Shown one piece after another: positions 9,057 to 18,568 of a DNA stretch of 64,000 nucleotides. The first letter of the stretch is position 1. Each line of letters begins with the position of its first letter. The notes under the pieces are model-generated. The model saw nothing but the letters and a program-made list of their open reading frames with translations. It ran no database searches and was not told the DNA's origin. A program made the translations under genes and the position numbers. The stretch is taken from assembly GCF_013328205.1 (NCBI RefSeq), contig NZ_JABULH010000006.1, positions 158,762 through 222,761 of the forward strand, given 5' to 3'. Origin of the DNA: Sphingomonas hominis (lineage in GTDB: Bacteria; Pseudomonadota; Alphaproteobacteria; Sphingomonadales; Sphingomonadaceae).

Positions 9057-11362
9057 GACTGGCGCTGCCACCGTTCCGGACGCTGCGAACGCGGTTGACG
9101 GTCCTGTACGCCGGGCTGTTCACGGTCGGGCTGGTGGTGCTGGCCGTGCTGGCACAAGTGATGATCGAACGCAGCGCGCGCAGCGCGGCGACCGACGAGC
9201 TTTCCACCAGCGCCTCGGTCTACGATCGGCTATGGCAGGAGCGCGAGCGGGCTTTGACGGGGGCCGCCGACGTCGTTGCGCGCGACTTCGGCTTTCGCAG
9301 CGCGGTTGCCAGCAACGATGTCGCGACAATCGTATCCGCACTCGACAGCCTACGCGCGCGCGCCGATGTGCCGCACGTCGTCCTCGTGACCGATGCAGGT
9401 CAGGTGATCGGCGATGCAGGCGAACTCGGCGGCGACGTTGCGGGGTTCGTCGGCACGATCGAGAGCGATCGCCGCGACGCGGTTGTCGCGACCGCACGCC
9501 ACGTCAGCCGCATCGTCACAGCGCCGATCATGGCGCCGAACGAGATCGGCCGCATCGCCTTCGTCATTCCGCTGGGCGCAAGCGAGATGCGCGGCCTGGA
9601 AAAGCTGTTCGCGATGCCGCTCACCGCGCAGATGCTGACACGCACGCGCGGGGGCGCGTGGACCGACGGCCATCTGACGCTACCCGCCGACACCGGACGC
9701 GCGGTTACCAGCGTGATGGCGCGAGGCGGGCGCAGTTTCGCGATCCTCCGCCCGCTCGCTGCCCCCAACGGTCGCGCCCAGGCCGCGCTGCTGCTCAGCT
9801 ATCCGATAACGCGTGCGATGCAGTCGTATCGTTCGATCCAATTGGGCCTCATCGCTGCCGGATTGGCATGGCTCCTCATGATCGTCCTCGGCACCGGCCG
9901 ACTGGCACGCGGTATCGCGCAGCCGATCGTGGCACTCGATGCGGCGGCAAGGCGGCTCGAGAACGGCGAGCGCGCCGAAGTCGCCGTCGACAGCGACGAC
10001 GAAGTTGGTCGGTTGGCGCGATCGTTCAATCGCATGTCGCTCGGCATCAAGGAACGTGAGCAGCGCATCACTCACCTGGCGTTTCACGACGGGCTGACCG
10101 AACTGCCCAACCGCGTGTTGTTTCAGCAATCGCTCGAACAGGCGGTCGCGCGTGCTGCGCGCATGAATGAACAGGTAGGCGTGCTGTGCCTTGACCTGGA
10201 CGGGTTCAAGAGCATCAACGACACGCTGGGACACCCGGTCGGCGATGCCCTGCTGCGCCAGGTCGCCGAGCGCCTGCTCCTGGTGGCGGACGGAGCGATG
10301 GTGGCGCGGCTCGGTGGGGACGAGTTCGCGATCGTGGTGCAAGAGGCGGAGGACATCGGCCGCTCGCGCCGGCTGGGTCGGACGATCCTTGACCAGTTCT
10401 CAGAACCGCTGGAGGTTGCAGATCACACCATTGTGACGGGCAGCAGCATCGGCATCGCCATGTTCCCCGCCGACGGCGAGGACGCAGCGGCACTGCTGAA
10501 GAACGCCGATCTCGCGCTTTACCGTGCCAAACACGACGGCCGGGGTGAGCTCCGCTTCTTTGACCAATCGCTTGACGAGGCGGCACGGCGCCGGCGTCGG
10601 ATCGAAACCGATCTGCGCGTCGCGATCAGGACTGGGCAGTTCAAGCTCAATTTCCAGCCGATCGTCGCGAGCGATGGCGAAGTGATCAAAGGGTTTGAGG
10701 CGCTGCTGCGCTGGCCCCATCCTGATCACGGGCTGATCCCGCCGGTGGAATTCATCCCGATCGCCGAAGAAACCGGCTTGATCACGCAAATCGGTGAATG
10801 GGTGTTGCACGAAGCATGTCGTGTCGCCGCCGGGTGGCCCGAGCACGTGCGCGTCGCCGTCAACGTGTCTCCGCTACAATTCCGTTCGCCGGGGTTCGGA
10901 TCGATCGTGCTGCAAGCGCTGGCAATCAGCGGGCTGGCGCCCAACCGGCTCGAGATCGAGATCACCGAATCCGTGTTTCTCGACGGCGAAACCGGCGTGC
11001 TGCAGATCCTTCACATGTTGCGTGCATTGGGCGTGCGCGTCGCCTTGGATGATTTCGGCACCGGCTATTCATCGCTCAGCTATCTGCGATCTTTCCCGTT
11101 CGACAAAATCAAGATCGACCGATCGTTCATCACGAATATCGCCCACGATGCGAGCGCCGCCGCAATCGTGAAGGCAATAGTCGACCTCGCAACTGCGCTG
11201 CACATGGAAACCACCGCGGAGGGCGTCGAAAATGCCGGGCAGCATGCCGAGCTTCAAGCTCAGGGTTGCAGCACGTTGCAAGGGTTCTTGTTCAGCAAGC
11301 CGTTGGACGAGATGAGCACACGAAAGATAATCGATACGCCGAGGAGCGCCCGAGCCGCCTAA
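9053..11362 (+). CDS. membrane-bound GGDEF-EAL c-di-GMP enzyme with periplasmic sensor
   Basis: 769 aa. N-terminal membrane helix (about 18-38), a periplasmic sensor of roughly 200 residues, a second helix near 255-285, a HAMP linker (about 290-340), a GGDEF domain with intact GGDEF at 421-425, and an EAL domain with EAL at 549-551 and DDFGTGYSSLSYL. Both catalytic signatures are intact, so it could make or degrade c-di-GMP. The start ATG at 9053 overlaps the stop of the cupredoxin gene. The coupled exported copper protein is a plausible input to the periplasmic sensor; that is inference. Confidence 0.92.
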   Translation: MRLALPPFRTLRTRLTVLYAGLFTVGLVVLAVLAQVMIERSARSAATDELSTSASVYDRLWQERERALTGAADVVARDFGFRSAVASNDVATIVSALDSLRARADVPHVVLVTDAGQVIGDAGELGGDVAGFVGTIESDRRDAVVATARHVSRIVTAPIMAPNEIGRIAFVIPLGASEMRGLEKLFAMPLTAQMLTRTRGGAWTDGHLTLPADTGRAVTSVMARGGRSFAILRPLAAPNGRAQAALLLSYPITRAMQSYRSIQLGLIAAGLAWLLMIVLGTGRLARGIAQPIVALDAAARRLENGERAEVAVDSDDEVGRLARSFNRMSLGIKEREQRITHLAFHDGLTELPNRVLFQQSLEQAVARAARMNEQVGVLCLDLDGFKSINDTLGHPVGDALLRQVAERLLLVADGAMVARLGGDEFAIVVQEAEDIGRSRRLGRTILDQFSEPLEVADHTIVTGSSIGIAMFPADGEDAAALLKNADLALYRAKHDGRGELRFFDQSLDEAARRRRRIETDLRVAIRTGQFKLNFQPIVASDGEVIKGFEALLRWPHPDHGLIPPVEFIPIAEETGLITQIGEWVLHEACRVAAGWPEHVRVAVNVSPLQFRSPGFGSIVLQALAISGLAPNRLEIEITESVFLDGETGVLQILHMLRALGVRVALDDFGTGYSSLSYLRSFPFDKIKIDRSFITNIAHDASAAAIVKAIVDLATALHMETTAEGVENAGQHAELQAQGCSTLQGFLFSKPLDEMSTRKIIDTPRSARAA

Positions 11363-11497
11363 CCTTTCCTCCGCTCCGCACGCTGGCCTCACGGCTGACC
11401 TGCGAGACGGGCGTAGGTTGTATCTTCCACCGGTTTTCCTCGCCGCTGGATGGTTGCTCGGATGCATGGCAAGGTCCTCGCGCTCCGGTGCGGACGA

Positions 11498-12361
11498 TCA
11501 GGCACCCCCAGCAAACGCATCGCGGTGATCGCGCAGGAAAGCCGCGAAATCGCGCGGCGGCTGGCCGGTCAGGCGTTCGACCTCGCTTGTTGGATCGATG
11601 TCATGGTGGCCCGCCACCATGTCGCTGAACTGCGCGACCAGCCCGTTTGCCATCCACCGCGAATTGCCGGTCAGTCGCAAGACGGTGCGGAACACCGGCG
11701 TGGGCAGGTCCAGATAGCGCACGCCGCGACCGATCAGGCCGGACAAGCGCGCGGCAGCCTCCGTCATGTCGAAGGTTTCGGGCCCGGTCAGGAAATAGGT
11801 GGCGCGGCTATGCCCCTCCTGCGTCAGCACGGCTGCGGCAACCCGCGCGATGTCACGCGCGTCGATCCAGGAAAGCGATCCCTTGCCGGCGCCGAGCGGC
11901 AGATAGCCTTTCGCGACCGGTTTGGTGAACCACAGGAAGTTCTGCATGAACGCGGTCGGCATCAGGATCGTCCAATCGACCCCCGACGCGCGCAGGTGAT
12001 GATCGATCAGCGCGTGCGCCCTCGCCCAGGGGATCCGTGAGCGAACGTTGCAGTCGGAGGCGGAGATCTTGACGATGCGGCCGACACCGGCGCGCTTGGC
12101 GGCATCAATCGCTGCCGTTTCCTGCACTAGTTGGGCGGGGGTGGGTGCGGTGACGAGGAATAATGTGTCGATGCCGGTCATCGCGGGTGTCAGCGTCTCG
12201 GGTCGGTCGAGATCGCCCAGGACGGCGTCGATGCCATTGCTGTGGAGGCGGTCGACCTGCTCCTGCTTGCGGGCCATTGCTCTGAACGGCGTGCCCATTT
12301 GCTGCAGCAGCCGGCAGACTTCACCGCCGATGCCGCCGGTGGCGCCTAGAACCAGGATCAT
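11498..12361 (-). CDS. NmrA-like NAD(P)-binding oxidoreductase
   Basis: 287 aa with an N-terminal dinucleotide motif ILVLGATGGIGGEVCRLL and a Rossmann-like fold throughout. NmrA/atypical SDR proteins include azoreductases, quinone reductases and redox-sensing regulators; no Tyr-x-x-x-Lys active site is seen. It follows the MarR gene with a 4-base overlap, so it is probably a target of that regulator in a stress or xenobiotic response. Confidence 0.88.
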   Translation of the reverse strand: MILVLGATGGIGGEVCRLLQQMGTPFRAMARKQEQVDRLHSNGIDAVLGDLDRPETLTPAMTGIDTLFLVTAPTPAQLVQETAAIDAAKRAGVGRIVKISASDCNVRSRIPWARAHALIDHHLRASGVDWTILMPTAFMQNFLWFTKPVAKGYLPLGAGKGSLSWIDARDIARVAAAVLTQEGHSRATYFLTGPETFDMTEAAARLSGLIGRGVRYLDLPTPVFRTVLRLTGNSRWMANGLVAQFSDMVAGHHDIDPTSEVERLTGQPPRDFAAFLRDHRDAFAGGA

Positions 12362-12858
12362 GGCACATTTCCTTCAGGAATGCTGGAGGGTTGAGGCGTT
12401 GTGGCTGCGACACCGTCGAGCCGTTCCGAAATGACCGCCATCATCTCGCCCAATGTCGCGATCGCGGCTTGCAGGCGCTCGGCCCCGATCCGCTCGGCGA
12501 TGGCTTGATCGAGCGGCGCGACAGCGTTCTCCGCACCCATGACCGCCGCGACACCGGCGGGGGTCAGCACGACGAGCTTGGCGCGCTGGTGGTGGGGATT
12601 GGTCTGGAAATCGACCATTCCGCGCTCGGCAAGCACGTCGACGATGCGCTGCACCGCCTGCCGGGTGAAACCCATGTTGCGGGCGATGGAGGCCGTGGGC
12701 AGCGGCACGGGCGAGTAGCGTAGCGCCGCGAGTACCTGCCACCAGGCGCTGGTCAGCCCAAGATGCGCGACGAGCTCGTTACCGGCACCGATCAGCCGGC
12801 CGTTCGCCGCGAAGATTGCGAGTGCTAGCTCGCGAACGGTTTCAATCTTGTCCCTCAC
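12358..12858 (-). CDS. MarR family transcriptional regulator
   Basis: 166 aa with a winged helix: HLGLTSAWWQVLAALRYSP, recognition helix ASIARNMGFTRQAVQRIVDV, and wing NPHHQRAKLVVLTPAG, the standard MarR pattern. The start codon is GTG at 12858, after GTGTGAGGG. Its stop overlaps the start of the NmrA-like gene, and a perfect inverted repeat lies 21 bases upstream, so autoregulation of the pair is likely. Ligand unknown; phenolic or redox signals are usual for such pairs. Confidence 0.9.
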   Translation of the reverse strand: MRDKIETVRELALAIFAANGRLIGAGNELVAHLGLTSAWWQVLAALRYSPVPLPTASIARNMGFTRQAVQRIVDVLAERGMVDFQTNPHHQRAKLVVLTPAGVAAVMGAENAVAPLDQAIAERIGAERLQAAIATLGEMMAVISERLDGVAATTPQPSSIPEGNVP

Positions 12859-12878
12859 ACGACAACCTGCTTCCGATA

Positions 12879-12894
12879 TGACATCATATTGTCA
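12879..12894. promoter_or_regulatory. candidate MarR operator overlapping promoter
   Basis: TGACATCATATTGTCA is a perfect dyad with 5-bp arms (TGACA/TGTCA) and a 6-base centre. Read leftward it contains TTGACA, a sigma-70-like -35 box. It sits 21 bases upstream of the marR GTG, and the AT-rich centre stands out from the GC-rich surroundings, as expected for a MarR site. Confidence 0.6.
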
Positions 12895-13010
12895 ATTGAG
12901 AACGTGGCTTTTTGTTCCTGCTGCTCACATTGATCGACACGTCGGCAGGTGCAGGACATGCGAGGTTAGCGCATCCGTTCCATCCTTCGTCGGGCGTTCC
13001 CGCTGCCTTG

Positions 13011-13313
13011 ATGGCCGGTCTAGCGGAGCGCCCACTTTACCGTTTGTTCGTCACTTTCTCGCATATGCGCGGCATGCCGACACCGCAGCTTGCGACCCTA
13101 TCCGAAAGCCTCGGCGACGGTGCCGCGGAAGAGTTGCCGCCGATGCTGCAGCAAAGCCTGGCACGCCACCGCGACAATTTGTCGTCGATGGTTGCGGCAC
13201 TTCGTGCGGCCGGCTTGGACGAAGCGAGTATCGAACGCCACCTGGCGGTGCTGATCGATAGCTACCGCGCCGAGCTTGCCGCAGCCTTTCTTCACCTGAC
13301 GAGCCAGGCATGA
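13011..13313 (+). CDS. small helical hypothetical protein ahead of a diguanylate cyclase
   Basis: About 100 aa, predicted all-helical (LSESLGDGAAEELPPMLQQS, then ASIERHLAVLIDSYRAEL). No family recognised. The start is uncertain: ATG 13011, 13065 and 13074 are all possible and none has a strong ribosome binding site; the conserved-looking part begins near 13074. Its stop overlaps the next ATG (13310), so the two genes are translationally coupled, hinting at a partner role for the cyclase. Confidence 0.6.
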   Translation: MAGLAERPLYRLFVTFSHMRGMPTPQLATLSESLGDGAAEELPPMLQQSLARHRDNLSSMVAALRAAGLDEASIERHLAVLIDSYRAELAAAFLHLTSQA

Positions 13314-14311
13314 TGTCCGAGCCTTTCACCGACGAGCCGGCCCGACTGGCGGCGCTTCGCCGCCTGGATGTCCTCGACACCGCGCCTGAGGAGCAGTTCG
13401 ACAAGATCGTGGCATTGGTCCGCACCGTGCTGGGCGTGCCGATCGCGACCGTGACGCTGGTCGATGCGCACCGGCAATGGTTCAAGGCGCATCACGGGAT
13501 GCCGGTGACGGAGACGCCGCGGTCAACATCGTTCTGCACGCATACGGTCGCCGCGCGCGCGCCACTGGCGATCGCCGACGCATTGCTGGACCCGCGGGTC
13601 GCCGACAGCCCGCTGGTGACCGGCGATCCGTTCATCCGCGCCTATCTGGGTGTGCCGCTGATCACCGCCGACGGGCATGCGGTCGGCGCGTTGTGCGCGA
13701 TCGACACAATGCCCCGCGCGTTCACCCCCGCCCAAGTCGAGGTGCTGGCAGGATTCGCGCGCCTGGTGGTCGACGAATTGGAGTTGCGTCAGATCGCGAC
13801 CACCGACCAATTGACCGGAAGCCTGTCGCGCCGCGGCTTTCTGGCGACACTCGATCGCGAAATCGCGCGCAGCCGGCGCTACAACCGCCCGATCACCCTC
13901 GCCGTCCTCGACGTCGATCATTTCAAGCGCATCAACGATGCTCACGGTCACCCCGCGGGCGACGCGGTGCTGCGACAACTCGTTGCCTGCTGCGTCCGGA
14001 CGCTGCGACCGGCTGATCTTGTTGGACGGCTCGGCGGCGAGGAATTCGCGATCCTGCTACCCGAAACCGACGAACGCGCCGCGCTGCTCACGATCGAGCG
14101 GGTGCGCTGCTCGGTCGCCGCCGCCGACTTCGAGATCGGCGCAGGTGCTCGCCTGCGCGTGACCGCGAGCTTTGGTGTGGCTACGCTTGGCCACGACGAT
14201 GACGCGAACACGTGGCTGAAGCATGCGGACCTGGGCCTCTACGCGGCCAAGAAAGCCGGGCGCAATTGCGTCGAGATCATCAGCAGTCGATGCGACGATC
14301 AAGCGGCTTGA
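13310..14311 (+). CDS. GAF-GGDEF diguanylate cyclase
   Basis: 333 aa. Residues about 5-155 form a GAF domain starting with the typical EPARLAALRRLDVLDTAPEE opening. The GGDEF domain covers about 165-330 with GGEEF at residues 242-246, an active-type signature, and the substrate helix DVDHFKRINDAHGH. No membrane segment, so a cytoplasmic sensor-cyclase making c-di-GMP. Coupled to the small upstream gene by a 4-base overlap. Confidence 0.93.
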   Translation: MMSEPFTDEPARLAALRRLDVLDTAPEEQFDKIVALVRTVLGVPIATVTLVDAHRQWFKAHHGMPVTETPRSTSFCTHTVAARAPLAIADALLDPRVADSPLVTGDPFIRAYLGVPLITADGHAVGALCAIDTMPRAFTPAQVEVLAGFARLVVDELELRQIATTDQLTGSLSRRGFLATLDREIARSRRYNRPITLAVLDVDHFKRINDAHGHPAGDAVLRQLVACCVRTLRPADLVGRLGGEEFAILLPETDERAALLTIERVRCSVAAADFEIGAGARLRVTASFGVATLGHDDDANTWLKHADLGLYAAKKAGRNCVEIISSRCDDQAA

Positions 14312-14376
14312 GCAACAGGCCGACGGTACCCGAAGGACAGCGGATCGCTGCAGCCCGGGGATCCTCGCCGCTGGTT

Positions 14377-17103
14377 CTATTTAGTTTTACCTCCGTCATC
14401 GGATCGCGTCGCGGCTGGCGAAGCCATGCTCATGATGAGCGCGAGGCTCGCGGCAAGATCCGAGGCCTTGAAGGGCTTGGTCAGCCGCGGCAGCTCGGGT
14501 GACAGATCCGCCACATTGGCATAGCCCGATACCACGAGCACCGGCAGCTTGGGCAAGGTGTCGCGCAGCGCAAAGGCCAGGTCCACCCCGCTCATCCCCG
14601 CCATGAGATGATCGGTGACGAGCAGATCGGGCGTCGTGCCATCAGCGACGAAGGCAATCGCTTCCTCGGCTGACTCCGCCTCGACCACTTCGTAGCCAAG
14701 CTCCATCAGCATGTCCGCCGTACTGGCGCGAACGATGGCCTCGTCATCGACGAGGAGCACCAGACCACGCAGGGTAGCGACACTTGCCGGAGGGGATGCC
14801 GCAGTTTCCGCTTCTGCGACCTGGACGCTCACCGGCAGCCACAGCTCGACGTTGGTGCCGATACCTTCCCGGCTGTTGATGGTCAGCGCCCCGCCGAGCT
14901 GCGCCGCGAGGCCGTGTGCCATCGACAGGCCCAGCCCCGTCCCCCTGCCGATCCCCTTTGTAGAGAAAAAGGGTTCGATCGCCCGCGCCAGTGTCGCCTC
15001 GTCCATGCCCGTTCCGCTGTCGGCGACCGATAGCCGGACATAATGCCCTCGCTTGAGTGCGCCACGGGCTTCGCGCACGCTGTCCCGTGTGGCGCTGATG
15101 CGAAGCGTGCCGCCGTGCGGCATCGCGTCCCGAGCGTTCACGCCCAGGTTCAGCAGCGCCATTTCGAGTTGATTGGCGTCCGCTTTCGCGAGCGGCAGAT
15201 CATCTGCCACCTCCAGTACGACGCGAACCTGCGGACCCGTCGTACTGGCAAGCAGTTCCGCCATGCCTTCCACCAGCCGGCTGACATTGACCGCGGCAGG
15301 CTGCAGCGGTTGTCGCCGCGCGAAGGCGAGCAGGCGTTGCACCAATAATCTCGCCTTGTCGGCGGACTGGATCGCGCCGTCGATCAGCCGCTGCTCCCGC
15401 TCGCCGCCCACACCTTTACGCTGCAGCAGATCGAGCGCGCCGATGATGGGGGTGAGCAGATTGTTGAAGTCGTGGGCGACGCCGCCGGTCAGCTGCCCCA
15501 TCGCCTCCATTTTCTGGCTCTGCCGCAATGCTTCCTGCGCTTGCAGCAGTTCGTGCGCGGCTTCGCGCTCCTGCGTGACGTCGCGACCGACCGCGTAGAA
15601 CACGTCGCCTTCGGGCACGAGGGTCCAGGATATCCAACGCCAACTGCCATCGGCATGGGCGATCCGGTCCTCGAACCGCTCGACCTTATCGCCCTGCAGC
15701 AATCGCTCCATCACGGCCTGGACGGCGAGATGGTCATCAGGATGCACCTGTTCGCGGAACGACATTGCCAGCAGCGTCGCGGCATCACGCCCCAGCGTCG
15801 TTTCCCAAGCCGGGTTGATGGCCTTCAGAAAGCCGTCGAAACCCATGATCGCCAGGAGATCAGGACTCATCTCCCACACGCGGTTGCGCTCCGCGGTTTG
15901 GCGCGCGACCTCCTGTTCAAGCTGTTCGTTCAGTTGCTGCAGGCGGATTTCGACCGCCTTGCGCTCGGTGATATCGATGGCGGTGCCGATGACGCGAACG
16001 CAGTGGTCGTGCGCGTCGAACAGTCCGCGCCCCTTGGCCGCCACCCACCGCACGACGCCGTCCTCCTTACCGATGGTGCGATATTCGACGTCGTAGAGGG
16101 TGCGGCGATGCGGATCGCTGGCGGAATCGTACGCCGCGAGCGTCTTCTCGCGGTCGTCGGGATGCACGCCGTCGCGGTAATCATCCAAGGTCACCGGCAC
16201 GTCGGGCGAGATACCGAACATCGCTTTAATGCGCGTCGGCCAGAACATGCGCCCGGTAGCCTGGTCGACATCCCATTGGCCGATCTCCGCCACCTCGAGC
16301 GCGAGCCGCAACTGCTCCTCGCTCAACGCCAGCCGCTCCTCGGCCTCGCGACGCTCGTGAATGTCGATCACCGAGCCGACATAGCCGAGATAGGTGCCGT
16401 CATCGCCGAACCGCGGGCTCGCAGCGTCAATCGCCCAGCGATACGCGCCGGACGCATGCCGCAGCCGGTATTCGACCCGGAACGAGCGTCGTTCCGCGTT
16501 GGCGACGACGAAGGCGTCCTGCGCGCGCTGCCGGTCGTCCGGATGTGTCGCGTCCAGCCAGCCGAAACCCTCCGCCTGCGCCGGCGTCTGGCCGGTGAAC
16601 TCATACCATTGCCGATTGAGGTAGCTGCAATAGCCAGATGGGTCGGTGACCCACATCATGACCGGCGCATGATCGGCCATGTTACGGAAGCGGCTCTCGC
16701 TCTCGCGCAGCGCTGCGTCGCGCGCTTTTTCCGCGGTCAGGTCCCGCGCCTCGATGATCGTGCCGATCGGCTGGCCGTCGTCGCCCAAGATCGGCGAGGC
16801 GGTGAACGCGACCGGATAGAAATGCCCGTCCTTGTGGACGAACACCTCCTCCCCCTGCATGCGCTCGCGTTCGGGAAAGGCGCGGTCGATGGGACATTCC
16901 GCCAGCGGATAAGGGCTTCCGTCGGGGCGCTGATGATGGACCACGTCATGCAACGGGCGGTCCAGCGCTTCTTCCAGTCTATAGCCGGTCAAGGCCTCCG
17001 CCGCGGCGTTCATGAAGATGCATTGCTGGCGATCGTCCATCAGAAAGATCGCCATCGTCGAATTGTTGACAATGGCGTTCAATCGCCGCTTGGTCGATCT
17101 CAT
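14377..17103 (-). CDS. multi-PAS hybrid sensor histidine kinase with receiver domain
   Basis: 908 aa, soluble. Four PAS/PAC units cover about residues 1-520 (for example VTDPSGYCSYLNRQWYEFTG and MFGISPDVPVTLDDY). The phosphoacceptor box is GGVAHDFNNLLTPI near residue 540, the ATP-binding domain shows NLGVNARDAMP and GTGLGLSMAHGL, and the last 120 residues are a receiver with DDE and the phosphoacceptor Asp in LLVTDHLMAGMSG. No separate response-regulator gene is adjacent, so output partners are unknown. The number of PAS units suggests integration of several cytoplasmic signals such as light or redox. Confidence 0.93.
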   Translation of the reverse strand: MRSTKRRLNAIVNNSTMAIFLMDDRQQCIFMNAAAEALTGYRLEEALDRPLHDVVHHQRPDGSPYPLAECPIDRAFPERERMQGEEVFVHKDGHFYPVAFTASPILGDDGQPIGTIIEARDLTAEKARDAALRESESRFRNMADHAPVMMWVTDPSGYCSYLNRQWYEFTGQTPAQAEGFGWLDATHPDDRQRAQDAFVVANAERRSFRVEYRLRHASGAYRWAIDAASPRFGDDGTYLGYVGSVIDIHERREAEERLALSEEQLRLALEVAEIGQWDVDQATGRMFWPTRIKAMFGISPDVPVTLDDYRDGVHPDDREKTLAAYDSASDPHRRTLYDVEYRTIGKEDGVVRWVAAKGRGLFDAHDHCVRVIGTAIDITERKAVEIRLQQLNEQLEQEVARQTAERNRVWEMSPDLLAIMGFDGFLKAINPAWETTLGRDAATLLAMSFREQVHPDDHLAVQAVMERLLQGDKVERFEDRIAHADGSWRWISWTLVPEGDVFYAVGRDVTQEREAAHELLQAQEALRQSQKMEAMGQLTGGVAHDFNNLLTPIIGALDLLQRKGVGGEREQRLIDGAIQSADKARLLVQRLLAFARRQPLQPAAVNVSRLVEGMAELLASTTGPQVRVVLEVADDLPLAKADANQLEMALLNLGVNARDAMPHGGTLRISATRDSVREARGALKRGHYVRLSVADSGTGMDEATLARAIEPFFSTKGIGRGTGLGLSMAHGLAAQLGGALTINSREGIGTNVELWLPVSVQVAEAETAASPPASVATLRGLVLLVDDEAIVRASTADMLMELGYEVVEAESAEEAIAFVADGTTPDLLVTDHLMAGMSGVDLAFALRDTLPKLPVLVVSGYANVADLSPELPRLTKPFKASDLAASLALIMSMASPAATRSDDGGKTK

Positions 17104-17289
17104 CGAATATGCCCTTCAGGTCCGCCTGAACCGCTGCGACCGGGGTGCCGTCGCGCGGTGGTATTTATACCAACGGCGCCTGCTCAAAAGCACTAAGTCT
17201 CGGCAGGGCGTGCGGTCGTGGCGATCAAAGGCGGCCCGTATCGGACCCGGAACAAAGCGTGACGCGTTGATGCGCGAAAGGGAGTTCAC

Positions 17290-17463
17290 ATGTCCGAGAC
17301 TGCACAGGAATGCCGCGACCGCGCGGCCGCGTTGCGCGCCACGCACGGTACCAGCCCGTTGACGAATGTGCGTGACCGCTACGAAGCAGCCGCGTTGAAG
17401 TGGGAAGCGATGGCGGAAACGGCGGAACGCATCGTCAAGCAGCGGGCTGCCAGGTGTGGTTGA
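17290..17463 (+). CDS. small conserved-looking protein, 57 aa
   Basis: ATG at 17290 is preceded by AAAGGGAG at good spacing. The 57-aa product (start MSETAQECRDRAAALRATHG, end IVKQRAARCG) is charged and helical, with codon bias like its neighbours. It lies between the divergent histidine kinase and the patatin gene, rightward. No known function. Confidence 0.65.
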   Translation: MSETAQECRDRAAALRATHGTSPLTNVRDRYEAAALKWEAMAETAERIVKQRAARCG

Positions 17464-17540
17464 TCGGTGATGGCGGCCGCTAGCAGCTGTTCGAGCGTGA
17501 ACATGCTCCCGTAAAGCATTCTCGAGCAGGACCTTGTTGC

Positions 17541-18548
17541 ATGATGCCCGATGTCGCGGTTGTTCTGGTCTTGAGCGGTGGAAACGCGCTCGGCGCCTTT
17601 CAGGCGGGCTTGTACGAGGCTTTGCACGCCCATGACCTGGAGCCGGAGTGGGTCGTTGGCACATCGGTGGGCGCCATCAATGCGGCGTTGATCGCCGGCT
17701 CGCCTGCCGAGCGACGCGTCGGAACGCTGCGGAGCTTCTGGCAATCGCATGTTGTCGGCCCACTTGACCTCACCCATCCGTGGCTCTCCCCCGAGATGGA
17801 GACCGCGCGCCGGAGCACCGCCGCCGCTTGGACCGCCGTGGCAGGCAGGTACGGCGTCTTCGGGCCGATATTGTCCGCGAAGCTGCCCGGCTTTCATGAT
17901 GCGCCCTCGATTTACGAAACGGATCAACTGGCGGCCACGCTCGAGCGGCTGGTCGACTTCGACCGGCTGAACGATGGTGCCTGCCGGTTCACCGCCACTG
18001 CCGTCGATGTTACCAATGGTGAGGATGTCGTGTTTGATACCGCCACCCAGTCGGTCAGGCCCGAGCACATCCGCGCCAGCGCGGCGTTGCCGGTCCTGTT
18101 TCCACCAGTCGAGGTTGACGGCCGGTGGCTCGTCGATGGTGGGCTCTCAGCCAACCTTCCGCTCGATCCTGTTCTCGCCGATCCGCCATCGCGGCCCACC
18201 TTGTGCATCGCAGTGGACCTGCTGCCCTTGTCCGGTGAACGACCGCGAACCTTGGGGGAAGCGTCGGGGCGGATGCAGGATCTGATGTTTGCGGCGCAAT
18301 CCCGCCGCAGCATCGCGCGCTGGCAAGCTGCTTATGAGGGACGCACTGACCGCCGCGTCACGCTGGTCAGGATACCTTACGCGGATCAGGGTGACGAAAT
18401 CGCGGGCAAGGCGCTCGACTTCTCCGGCCCGACGATCGCCAAGCGCTGGAGCGCGGGCCACCGTGCCGGGGTGCGGCTCGTGGACGCCATCAACGCGGGT
18501 GCGATCGCGGTGGGTGCTGTGGGCCTGAACGCAACGGTTGTCACCTAA
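17541..18548 (+). CDS. patatin-like phospholipase
   Basis: 335 aa with the patatin fold: glycine-rich oxyanion loop SGGNALGAF (residues 12-20), nucleophile Ser42 in GTSVG, and catalytic Asp in VDGGLSANLPLDP near residue 200. These enzymes hydrolyse acyl lipids through a Ser-Asp dyad. No signal peptide. It converges with the chromate transporter gene. Confidence 0.9.
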   Translation: MMPDVAVVLVLSGGNALGAFQAGLYEALHAHDLEPEWVVGTSVGAINAALIAGSPAERRVGTLRSFWQSHVVGPLDLTHPWLSPEMETARRSTAAAWTAVAGRYGVFGPILSAKLPGFHDAPSIYETDQLAATLERLVDFDRLNDGACRFTATAVDVTNGEDVVFDTATQSVRPEHIRASAALPVLFPPVEVDGRWLVDGGLSANLPLDPVLADPPSRPTLCIAVDLLPLSGERPRTLGEASGRMQDLMFAAQSRRSIARWQAAYEGRTDRRVTLVRIPYADQGDEIAGKALDFSGPTIAKRWSAGHRAGVRLVDAINAGAIAVGAVGLNATVVT

Positions 18549-18568
18549 GCCTCGCAGGATCGCTGCGC

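Noticed and set aside
15472-17196. 574-codon rightward open frame
   Set aside because: Antisense to the PAS hybrid kinase.
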